A stretch of 64,000 nt of DNA, from contig JAHHGV010000004.1 in NCBI GenBank assembly GCA_019359695.1, positions 1 through 64,000 on the forward strand, written 5' to 3'. This DNA comes from Brasilonema angustatum HA4187-MV1 (lineage in GTDB: Bacteria > Cyanobacteriota > Cyanobacteriia > Cyanobacteriales > Nostocaceae). Every line of letters begins with the position of its first letter. Position 1 is the stretch's first letter. Position numbers and translations under genes: made by a program. The notes below the pieces were generated by a model. That model did no database searches, was not told the origin of the DNA, and worked only from the letters and a program-made list of their open reading frames with translations. This document shows positions 18,683 through 26,690 of the stretch, one piece after another.

Positions 18683-21001
18683 ATGGGAAAACCAATGCCA
18701 ACTAAGGAACAAAGCTTGCAGTACTTGAGAAATTCTAATACTGTACTGAAAGAGCCGTATTTATCTTGGAGAAGATCAGAAGGTGAAGAAGAAAATACGG
18801 GTCAAAATCAAATTTTCCCTACATTGCGTCGTCGCTTAGGTTTGATTGCTAGTGCGACAGTGATTGTGACTACAGTGGCTATTGCGTGGACAGCAACTCG
18901 ATCTCCAAAATATGAAGGTAAGTTTCAGATATTAGTTGAACCATTAAAAAGCGCTGATAGTGAGTTACTGCTTTTACTATCGGAAACTTTAAAGCAAAAT
19001 ATCAACGAAATCACCAAACAGAATAAAACCGAAATGGATTATCAGGCTTTAATGGAGGTTTTGAAAAGTCAAAAGCTGATAGATCCAGTTGTGAAAGACC
19101 TGAAAAATCGCTACCCAGACATTACCTACGATCAACTTGCTGCGAGTGATGCGTCTGGTAAGGTGTCTCCTGAACGGGTTGGCACGTTACATATTAGTCG
19201 GATTGGTAAAGGCAAAGACCTATCAAGAGTTGTGGAGGTTCGCTATCGAGAATCCAACCCGCAAAAAGTTCAGTCTGTTTTAGAGGAGGTATCACAAGCA
19301 TACCAAAACTATAGTAAAGAACAACAGCAGACCAACTTACGTCAGGGAATAAAATTCGTTGAACAGCAGATTCCTAAAATACAACTCCGGGTGAATACAC
19401 TTCAAGGACAAATGCAAGTGTTTCAAAAGAAGTACAATATGCTCAACCCGGAACTTCAGGGGCAACAATTGCTCAACAGAGCTGATGAACTTAAAACACA
19501 GCGCATAGAAACTGAAAGAAGCTTAGCTGAGACTCGCTCACTTTCTGCTTCTTTGCAAAAGCAGTTGCAAATGTCCGAAAATACAGCGATCGCTTCATCA
19601 GCGTTGAGTGAATCACCTCAATATCAGCAAGTCCTGACTCGTCTGCAAGAGGTAGAAACAAAAATTGCCACAGACTCAACCCGCCTCACAGAGAACAACC
19701 CAGTCATGCGGAGTTTGCGCGAACAGCAACGCAAACTCCTACCTTTAGTACAGCAAGAAGCAAAACTGGCATTAGGCAGGAATGGGGGGAGGGATAACTC
19801 CCAAGTAAGAGTTTATCAAAACTCGATTCGGCGTGACCTGATCAAACAACTAGCTGATAGCGCTAACCAAATTCAGACACTAGAAAGTAGCCTCCAAGCG
19901 AACAATAAAGCAACAGCCGAGTTGAATCAACAAATTCAGCAATATCCTGCCCTTTCACGTCGGTACGCCAATTTGCAAAGGGAATTGCAAGTTTCTACTG
20001 ACACCCTCAACCAGATTTTAGCTAAGCAAGAAGCACTACGGGTAGATGCTGCTCAACAGGATATTCCTTGGGAAATTATTACGCCTCCAACACTCCCTCG
20101 TGATAAAAAAGGTCATCTCGTACCAGTAGGACTCAATGGTGAGCGTAACATTGCCTTAGGAGCTGTTGGAGGTTTACTATTGGGAACTTTGGCTGCTTTG
20201 CTTTTGGAGAATTCGCAAAATGTCTTTCGCGATCCTGAGGAAATCAAACGTACAACTAAACTACCAGTTTTTGCGGTCGTTCCTTTCCACAAAGAATTAA
20301 GACACCCGACTTCTGTCAGAGATAAAGAACTAGCCTATGCAAATCAAAAAGGAAAACATCAATTTGTACCACAGGTAAAAGCAAAGACTCAGGAGTATCA
20401 AACAACTTCTTTTACCGAAGCTTTCTGCTCTCTTTTTAACAAAATAAACTCTCTCAAATCACAAGCTTCTATCCACTCAATAGTCGTGACATCAGCGACA
20501 AGTGGCGATGGCAAATCCACAGTAGCACTGAATTTAGCAAAGATAGCAGCTCAAGCAGGTCAAAAAGTACTATTAGTAGATGCTAATTTACGTCATCCTC
20601 AAGTTCATCATGCATTAGGTTTAGTTAACATCAAAGGACTTAGCGAGATACTTTTTCTAGGTATAGATTTTAATGATGTCGTTGGACAAGCACCCAGAGA
20701 AGAAAATCTTTTTGTGATCACGGCTGGTGATGCACCGCAAAATCCCACAAAGCTATTTTCATCTCAAAGAATGGAGAATTTCGTGAAGGAAGCCCATGCA
20801 AACTATGATTTAGTTGTGTATGACGCACCACACATTATGGGACTTTTAGACACAAGCATCTTAGCAAATCGTGTTGATGGAATTTTGATGGTTGCAGGAC
20901 TAGGTAAAACAGTTCGTCCTTCTTTACACCAAGCCCTGGAAGAATTAAAAACTGGTCAGGTTCCAGTCTTGGGCATAGTAGCTGATACCATTGAACGGTA
21001 G
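18683..21001 (+). CDS. Wzc-like polysaccharide copolymerase with BY-kinase domain
   Basis: A 772-residue chain-length regulator and tyrosine-kinase-like ATPase of the inner membrane. There is a first membrane helix near residues 50-68 (LGLIASATVIVTTVAIAW), a long coiled-coil periplasmic region (about 100-470) and a second helix near residue 490 (LGAVGGLLLGTLAALLL). The cytoplasmic domain has Walker A SGDGKST near residue 606, Walker A' VLLVDANLRHP and Walker B LVVYDAPH. The C-terminus ends at VADTIER without the tyrosine cluster that Wzc autophosphorylates. It starts the plus-strand half of the locus. Confidence 0.9.
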   Translation: MGKPMPTKEQSLQYLRNSNTVLKEPYLSWRRSEGEEENTGQNQIFPTLRRRLGLIASATVIVTTVAIAWTATRSPKYEGKFQILVEPLKSADSELLLLLSETLKQNINEITKQNKTEMDYQALMEVLKSQKLIDPVVKDLKNRYPDITYDQLAASDASGKVSPERVGTLHISRIGKGKDLSRVVEVRYRESNPQKVQSVLEEVSQAYQNYSKEQQQTNLRQGIKFVEQQIPKIQLRVNTLQGQMQVFQKKYNMLNPELQGQQLLNRADELKTQRIETERSLAETRSLSASLQKQLQMSENTAIASSALSESPQYQQVLTRLQEVETKIATDSTRLTENNPVMRSLREQQRKLLPLVQQEAKLALGRNGGRDNSQVRVYQNSIRRDLIKQLADSANQIQTLESSLQANNKATAELNQQIQQYPALSRRYANLQRELQVSTDTLNQILAKQEALRVDAAQQDIPWEIITPPTLPRDKKGHLVPVGLNGERNIALGAVGGLLLGTLAALLLENSQNVFRDPEEIKRTTKLPVFAVVPFHKELRHPTSVRDKELAYANQKGKHQFVPQVKAKTQEYQTTSFTEAFCSLFNKINSLKSQASIHSIVVTSATSGDGKSTVALNLAKIAAQAGQKVLLVDANLRHPQVHHALGLVNIKGLSEILFLGIDFNDVVGQAPREENLFVITAGDAPQNPTKLFSSQRMENFVKEAHANYDLVVYDAPHIMGLLDTSILANRVDGILMVAGLGKTVRPSLHQALEELKTGQVPVLGIVADTIER

Positions 21002-21054
21002 CTAGTAATAGACAGTGATATTTTTGTCACTCGTTAGTTGTCCCAAAGATAGTA

Positions 21055-22404
21055 ATGAGATCAATTCATCCTGTGATAAACATTATCAAGAAAAAATTCT
21101 CAGGTCAATTCATCCGAAATGTTGGCTGGCTGAGTATTTCAGAGATTATCTACAGAGTCTTGCGCTTGGGATTAGTTGTGATCATTGCTCGGTATTTAAA
21201 TCGCCATGACTATGGTTTGGGTGCGATTATCATGACAGTGCGTGAGTTTTCACTCACGTTTGCTGACATAGGTATAAGTGCAAAAATAATTCAAGCTGAA
21301 GAAGAAGAACTAGAGGATTTGTGTAACTCTGCATACTGGTTAAGTTGGGCCGTTTTTTTTAGTCTTTTTGTTATTCAGTCTATTGCAGCTTTTCCCATAG
21401 CTTGGTTTTATAAAAGTCCAAATCTGGTTTTGCCAATAATTGTCTCAGGTTTAGCTTACTTAATTTGGCCTTTATCTACAATACAAAAAACTCTCATACA
21501 AAGAGAAAATCGTCTGAAAGTAATAGCAATTGCGAATAGTGTTCAAAACTTTACTGGAAGTATACTGACTGCGATTTTTGCTGTCTTAGGTATGGGTGTA
21601 TGGTCGTTGGTGTTGCCTTCAATATTAATTTCGCCTATCGAAACCTTAATATACTACAGAGCACAGTCTTGGCGTGTCAACACAGGATTTACCACCAAAA
21701 GTTGGAGTCATATTTTTAAGTTTGGTAAAAATATTTTAGGGGTTTCCTTGTTAAGAACACTAAGAAATAACTTAGATTATCTGTTAGTTGGTCGCTTTGT
21801 TGTAAAGCAGGGAGTTCCTGAATATGGAATTCAGGAATTAGGGTTATACTTCTTTGGTTTTAACGCCGGATTAGGAATTAGTTTAAGTATTATTAATGCT
21901 ATTAACTCAGCAATTTTGCCTCATCTATGTGCAGTTCGCTCAGAATTGTCTGAATTGAAAAAATCCTATTTTAGTAGTCTGAAAACTATTCGCGCCACCA
22001 TTATTCCTTTTGTCATACTCCAATCTAGTTTAGCTCATATTTATGTACCAATTGTTTTCGGTAAAAAATGGCAGCCTGCTATCCCCATTGTTGTTCTCAT
22101 TTGCTTATCCGCAATTCCACGACCCTTTGCAGACGCAGCATCCCAATTGCTTATAGCAGTTGGGAAACCTCATTTAGATTTATATTGGAATATCGTATTC
22201 ACTTTCCTATTTAGCATAGCAATCCTGATAGGAGTGAACTTACAAGTTCTTGGTGTAGATACATCTGTGTTATCAGTTCATTTAGGAGATCACTGGCAAA
22301 TAATTGTTGTAGCAATATCTGTTTTATTAGTTCATATTGTGTTTTTACCTCTGTTTACATTGTGGGCAACACGTTATGTTTTCCCAAATAATCATAAAAA
22401 TTAG
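21055..22404 (+). CDS. Wzx-type oligosaccharide flippase
   Basis: A polytopic protein of 449 residues with about 12 hydrophobic helices and the polysaccharide-synthesis flippase pattern (an N-terminal amphipathic VGWLSISEIIYRVLRLG segment, then IIARYLNRHDYGLGAI). Such proteins flip undecaprenyl-linked repeat units across the inner membrane. The start at 21055 is an ATG in a region with alternative near-start codons. It lies 53 bp after the copolymerase gene and 14 bp before the GT2 gene, so the three are very likely co-transcribed. Confidence 0.9.
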   Translation: MRSIHPVINIIKKKFSGQFIRNVGWLSISEIIYRVLRLGLVVIIARYLNRHDYGLGAIIMTVREFSLTFADIGISAKIIQAEEEELEDLCNSAYWLSWAVFFSLFVIQSIAAFPIAWFYKSPNLVLPIIVSGLAYLIWPLSTIQKTLIQRENRLKVIAIANSVQNFTGSILTAIFAVLGMGVWSLVLPSILISPIETLIYYRAQSWRVNTGFTTKSWSHIFKFGKNILGVSLLRTLRNNLDYLLVGRFVVKQGVPEYGIQELGLYFFGFNAGLGISLSIINAINSAILPHLCAVRSELSELKKSYFSSLKTIRATIIPFVILQSSLAHIYVPIVFGKKWQPAIPIVVLICLSAIPRPFADAASQLLIAVGKPHLDLYWNIVFTFLFSIAILIGVNLQVLGVDTSVLSVHLGDHWQIIVVAISVLLVHIVFLPLFTLWATRYVFPNNHKN

Positions 22405-22418
22405 AATTCGGGGCTTCT

Positions 22419-23483
22419 ATGAAAAAAGTTTCTGTGATCATTCCAGTTTACAAAGTTGAGAAATATGTAGCAGTAACAATACAATCAGTTCTTGAGCAAA
22501 CATATAAAAATTTTGAGTTGCTCATCATTGACGATGGTTCTCCGGATAAAAGCATAGAAATTTGTCAGCAATTTACAGACAATAGAATCAAAATAATCCG
22601 TCAGGAAAACCGAGGAGTAGCTGCGGCTCGAAACGTTGGTATTCGTCATGCTCAAGGGGAATATTTGGCTTTTTTAGATGCAGATGACTTATGGGTAAGC
22701 GAAAAGTTAGAAAAACATATTGAACATTTAAACAAGTCACCAGCAGTGGGGGTGAGTTTTTGTCGCTCTTCTTTAATCGATGAAACAGGGAAGCCTTTGG
22801 GTATTTATCAGATAACCAAGCTCAAGGAAATTACTCCACTTGATATACTTTGTCGGACTCCCATTGGAAATGGATCAGTACCCGTGATTCGGCGTCAGGT
22901 TTTTGAAGATATTGCATTCCAAGATAATCTTTATGGAGTGGTAGAAAACTTTTATTTTGATGATGATCGCCAACTACACCCTTCAGAAGATGTGGAACTT
23001 TGGCTGCGGATAGCGATGAAAACGAAATGGCTTATAGAAGGAATTCCAGAAGCCTTGACGCTTTACCGAATAAATTCCCAGGGATTTTCGGCTCAACTGG
23101 TGAAAAAGTTAAGTTCTTGGGAAACAATGCTGGAAAAAGCACGCGTCTACGTACCTCCAGCATCAATGTCTGAGTTGGAAAAAATCGCTATGGCTTACCA
23201 ACTACGCCATTTAGCCCGAAGAGCAGTCACTTTAGAAGATGGTTCAACAGCTGTGGAGTTTGCTGTGCGATCGCTCTCTACCCACTGGCGAATTCTACTG
23301 GAAGAACCACACCGTACAATTATCACTCTTGCAGCAGCTTATTTTCTCTGGCTAATGCCACGCAAGCTGTACCATCAAGTACAATCTGTTGCTTTAAAAA
23401 TTGCCGGGGCTAATCAAAAACGACGCATTCAACAAGAAGAATTAGGAAAAAAACCTTATAGCGTTGTCCTAAAGGATGTCTGA
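22419..23483 (+). CDS. GT2-family glycosyltransferase
   Basis: An inverting GT-A glycosyltransferase of 354 residues. The N-terminal domain is typical: VSVIIPVYKVEKYV, LLIIDDGSPDKS with the UDP-binding aspartates, and FLDADDLW carrying the DXD-type metal motif near residue 86. The region after residue 220 is helical and of unknown role. A good ATG follows the flippase gene by 14 bp. It is the last plus-strand gene and abuts the convergent WD40 kinase with no spacer. Confidence 0.9.
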   Translation: MKKVSVIIPVYKVEKYVAVTIQSVLEQTYKNFELLIIDDGSPDKSIEICQQFTDNRIKIIRQENRGVAAARNVGIRHAQGEYLAFLDADDLWVSEKLEKHIEHLNKSPAVGVSFCRSSLIDETGKPLGIYQITKLKEITPLDILCRTPIGNGSVPVIRRQVFEDIAFQDNLYGVVENFYFDDDRQLHPSEDVELWLRIAMKTKWLIEGIPEALTLYRINSQGFSAQLVKKLSSWETMLEKARVYVPPASMSELEKIAMAYQLRHLARRAVTLEDGSTAVEFAVRSLSTHWRILLEEPHRTIITLAAAYFLWLMPRKLYHQVQSVALKIAGANQKRRIQQEELGKKPYSVVLKDV

Positions 23484-25451
23484 TTACCGAACCACCCGCC
23501 AAAGATTGATAGTCCCGTCAGTGCAACCACTCACAAGGGTGTTATCATCGGGACTAAAGGCAACGAAAGTAACTTCTTTAGAATGTCCCCGGAGGGTAAG
23601 AATTTCCCTTTTCGTTGCCACATCCCACAGTTTGATGGTATGGTCACTACTACCACTTGCCAGGGTTTTACCATCTGAGGTAAAGGCAACAGAATTAACA
23701 GAGTAAGAATGTCCCTTAAAGGTGTAGATTTCCTGCCCGGTTGCTAAATCCCACAGTTTGATAGTGTCGTCAGCACTGCTACTGGCAAGAATCCCTCCGA
23801 GTCGTCCTCCCAAACTCCGCAAGTCAGAACGAATAGGACTAATAGCCACAGATCTAATTGGTTGAGAATGTCCTTTTAAAGTTCTGATCAGCTGTTTATT
23901 TTTTAAATTCCATAGTTTGATAGTATAGTCTTCACTGCCACTGGCAAGAATTTGTCCATCCGGACTAAAGGCAACAGATTTCACTGCACCAGAATGTTCC
24001 TTTAGGGTAGCAATTTCCCTTCCGGATGGCAGATCCCATAGTTTGATGCTACCGTCAAAACTGCCACTTGCAAGCATCTTGCTATCCGGACTAATGGCAA
24101 CGGATTCAACCGAACTCGAATGTCCATAGAGGGTATAAATTTCTCGTCCAGTGAAGAGATTCCATAGTTTAATAGTTTTGTCACCATTGCCACTGGCTAC
24201 AGTACGACCATCCGGACTGGTAGCGACGGAATAAACTGAACCAGCATTGCCCTCAAGTGTGAAAATTTCCTTTCTAGTTGACAAATTCCAGAGTTTGACG
24301 GTTGTGTCAAAACTACCGCTGGCAACAATCCCCCCCAGTCCCCCCTTATAAAGCGGGGAGTCAGAGGGGATCGAACTAACAGCAACAGAAGTTACCAAAT
24401 TGGAATGCCCATTGAGGGTTTTCATCAAGAAATTGTTTTCCGCTATCAGGTTTAAGATCTGGAAATTGTTTATGTAACAAAATCCCCCAAATCCTAACAA
24501 CACAATGCCAGCACCCGCTAAAAGTCTGTTTTTCAGTCTAGGTGGCTGCGGGGATGATGGCTGAGGTTCTAAGTCTTTGAGGACTTCATCCGCAGACTGA
24601 TAACGCTCATTAATGTCTTTTTTGAGAAGCTTATCGAAAACTTTAGCTAAATCTGCACTTATCGAACATTTCAAATATTGCTGCCAAGAAACAACCCAGC
24701 TATAGCCATTTTCTGCCCAAAGACTACCTGGTGAAACACCAGACATTAAATGAAAACACGTAGCCCCTAAGCTAAATAAATCGCTTGCTGGGTGAGCTTC
24801 ACCATCCTGCAATTGTTCGAGAGGACTATACCCACGTGTACCAATAGTCGTCCCCGGTTTAGTCCGTACTGTTGCGCTTAGTTGCTTCGAGGCACCAAAA
24901 TCAATTAGTACTAACTTGCCATCACTTTGACGGCGCATAATATTTTGTGGCTTAATATCCCGGTGAATCACCCCACGCTCATGAATAAACTTTAGAACGG
25001 GCAGCAAATCCAGTAAACCTTGCCGAATTTGTGCTTCATGATATATTCCCTGTTGTCGCAACTCTTTGAGCAAAGTTTGCCCATCAATAAACTCTTGGAC
25101 TAAATACAGATAGTTATCTTCCTCAAAGTAAGCCAACAAGGTAGGAATCTGGGAATTTTTTCCTAGTTCTTGCAATCGCTGCGCCTCTTGTTGGAATGAC
25201 TCAATCGCCTTCTTCAAAGCCCACGTCCCCTGGACTTTTGGTGCTAGTTGCTTGACGACACAGCGTTCATTGAGCTTATCTACGTCTTTTGCCAAGTAGG
25301 TTCTACCAAACCCACCTTCATCTGAAAGCACCTGAGTTATACGATAGTGACCTCTCAAAAGCGGTATGAGTAGCGCGCCACAACTCTGGCAATGGATTAT
25401 CTGTTCAGGATTTTGAGGTTGCGGGCAATCGGGGTTGAGGCAGCAGAGCAT
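23484..25451 (-). CDS. serine/threonine kinase with seven WD40 repeats
   Basis: A 655-residue signalling protein. Residues 3-24 hold a four-cysteine zinc ribbon (C4, C9, C21, C24). A Hanks-type kinase follows with the glycine loop EGGFGRTYL, lysine K67, catalytic HRDIKPQN at 163-170 and DFG at 184-186. A single membrane helix lies near residues 308-330. The C-terminal half is seven WD40 blades, presumably outside the cytoplasm. All catalytic residues are present, so it should phosphorylate Ser/Thr. Blades 1 and 5 each carry an extra insertion at the same loop, encoded by repeat-like DNA. Targets are unknown. Confidence 0.92.
   Translation of the reverse strand: MLCCLNPDCPQPQNPEQIIHCQSCGALLIPLLRGHYRITQVLSDEGGFGRTYLAKDVDKLNERCVVKQLAPKVQGTWALKKAIESFQQEAQRLQELGKNSQIPTLLAYFEEDNYLYLVQEFIDGQTLLKELRQQGIYHEAQIRQGLLDLLPVLKFIHERGVIHRDIKPQNIMRRQSDGKLVLIDFGASKQLSATVRTKPGTTIGTRGYSPLEQLQDGEAHPASDLFSLGATCFHLMSGVSPGSLWAENGYSWVVSWQQYLKCSISADLAKVFDKLLKKDINERYQSADEVLKDLEPQPSSPQPPRLKNRLLAGAGIVLLGFGGFCYINNFQILNLIAENNFLMKTLNGHSNLVTSVAVSSIPSDSPLYKGGLGGIVASGSFDTTVKLWNLSTRKEIFTLEGNAGSVYSVATSPDGRTVASGNGDKTIKLWNLFTGREIYTLYGHSSSVESVAISPDSKMLASGSFDGSIKLWDLPSGREIATLKEHSGAVKSVAFSPDGQILASGSEDYTIKLWNLKNKQLIRTLKGHSQPIRSVAISPIRSDLRSLGGRLGGILASSSADDTIKLWDLATGQEIYTFKGHSYSVNSVAFTSDGKTLASGSSDHTIKLWDVATKREILTLRGHSKEVTFVAFSPDDNTLVSGCTDGTINLWRVVR
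23788..23842. repeat. repeat-derived insertion in WD40 blade 5
   Basis: This segment encodes about 15 extra residues (SDLRSLGGRLGGI) where other blades have a short SPDGK turn. It resembles in translation the insertion in blade 1 (24326-24374). Confidence 0.55.
24326..24374. repeat. C-rich palindromic repeat in WD40 blade 1
   Basis: The segment has the CCCCCCTTATAAAGCGGGG layout of a well-known cyanobacterial interspersed repeat. It sits in frame inside the WD40 region and encodes SDSPLYKGGLGGI. Confidence 0.65.
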
Positions 25452-25883
25452 CGTCTGGCAAGCGTGACTGTGCTGCCATCTATCATATTACATCTTAAAT
25501 TTTTCAGAGCGAAAATTCTCAAAGCGATACGCCTTTGGCGTCTGCGCTCCGCGCGATCGCTCTGAACAATTTCTGCGACAACTCGGTTCTGGAGTTTAGA
25601 CCAGTCAGGAATGCGAAACAACAGAATAAATAAGTGAAAAAATTATTACACTTACATGAAACTTAATATAGGAATCCGGTTTGGTTTATAAAGTTACTAG
25701 TTGAGCTAAGGAACAGGGAACGCTTAACAGGGAACGCTTAACTCTTAACCGTTAACAAAAACTGTACGGAGTTCTGTTCAAAAATCAAATAGGAATTCTA
25801 TAGTTTGCGAAAATGAGCAATGAAATGTTCCTAATTTGCAGTAGACGCTTTCAGGCTAAAGCGCCCACTACAAACCTATCAAA
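25452..25883. other. 432-bp repeat-bearing spacer
   Basis: No gene is seen. It contains the GC-rich repeat at 25524-25560 and a perfect 14-bp direct duplication (AACAGGGAACGCTT at 25710 and 25724). Confidence 0.6.
25524..25560. repeat. interspersed GC-rich palindromic repeat, copy 2
   Basis: Shares the GGCGTCTGCGCTCCGCGC core with 41-79 and ends in a perfect HIP1 octamer GCGATCGC. Confidence 0.7.
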
Positions 25884-26390
25884 CTACGCTCCCGGAAATT
25901 CCTTTTTCAAACCTTCCAAAGAAGCCCAACGCCTGTCAACACGCTTATCAGATTTACTCTGGGCGCTTGGTTGAATGCCCAAACAATTGGCATCACACAA
26001 CTGTCGCCGAGGCAATTCTAAGCATATGTGCTCATATAGCCATGTACCGGGATCAAAATACCCTTGGGGTGATAAAGTTTCTACTAAATCATCAAAAGCA
26101 ATTTCGCGTTCTAGTGGCAGATCATCAACGTTTGCTGCTTCATCTAACCAAATGATTTCTTTTGTATCAATGGTTAAACGATGATTGTAGTTTTGCAAGC
26201 ATCGACTACAGGTACAAGTGATGATTGTTTCTGCTTGAGAAAAGACTTCTAAGTAATTTCCATGATGCTGGACGCGGATGCGACCTCGAACTGGTGTCAG
26301 AGTTTCTAAACCAGGTAGAAACTCTTTGACTTGAATTTCCTCTGTTGCTTGCGGCGCTTTTGTAAGCTGCGGAATATAAATTGCGTCCAT
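25884..26390 (-). CDS. DUF177/YceD family protein
   Basis: A 168-residue cytoplasmic protein of the DUF177 (YceD) family. The family hallmarks are a C-x2-C pair in CTCSRCLQNY, the DLVETLSP region, and a second cysteine pair in CDANCLGIQP near the C-terminus. YceD proteins are linked to 23S rRNA metabolism and often precede rpmF; rpmF is absent here. The ATG at 26390 gives the family N-terminus (MDAIYIPQL), while an upstream start at 26417 would add nine residues. Monocistronic. Confidence 0.85.
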   Translation of the reverse strand: MDAIYIPQLTKAPQATEEIQVKEFLPGLETLTPVRGRIRVQHHGNYLEVFSQAETIITCTCSRCLQNYNHRLTIDTKEIIWLDEAANVDDLPLEREIAFDDLVETLSPQGYFDPGTWLYEHICLELPRRQLCDANCLGIQPSAQSKSDKRVDRRWASLEGLKKEFPGA

Positions 26391-26622
26391 AGCACTTGTC
26401 AGACATCCTTTCTGCATAGCCCCATTTTACGACAAGCACGGAGTTATATTTCCTTGACCACGTCTATTCGTGAGAAGGGCGTCTACTTTTTTCAGATCCT
26501 GAAGTTGGTTTTTACGTCTTGTATAAGCACATCGATTATATCATTTTGGCAGCCAGCCATTAAAATTTCCGTGTCCTGTTTATTCTCTGGTCGCACATAT
26601 AGAGAGGAGAGGGCTTTGAGGC

Positions 26623-26641
26623 AAAGTCGCTCTGCGACTTT
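26623..26641 (-). terminator. small GC hairpin after the coiled-coil gene
   Basis: AAAGTCGC pairs with GCGACTTT over a 3-nt loop, 50 bp beyond the stop of the minus-strand gene. It may end that transcript or be a short repeat. No clean U tract follows. Confidence 0.3.
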
Positions 26642-26690
26642 GGGCAATAGGGCAGCTTCGTTGCCTTCGCCACAGCGAAGACTTGGGAAT

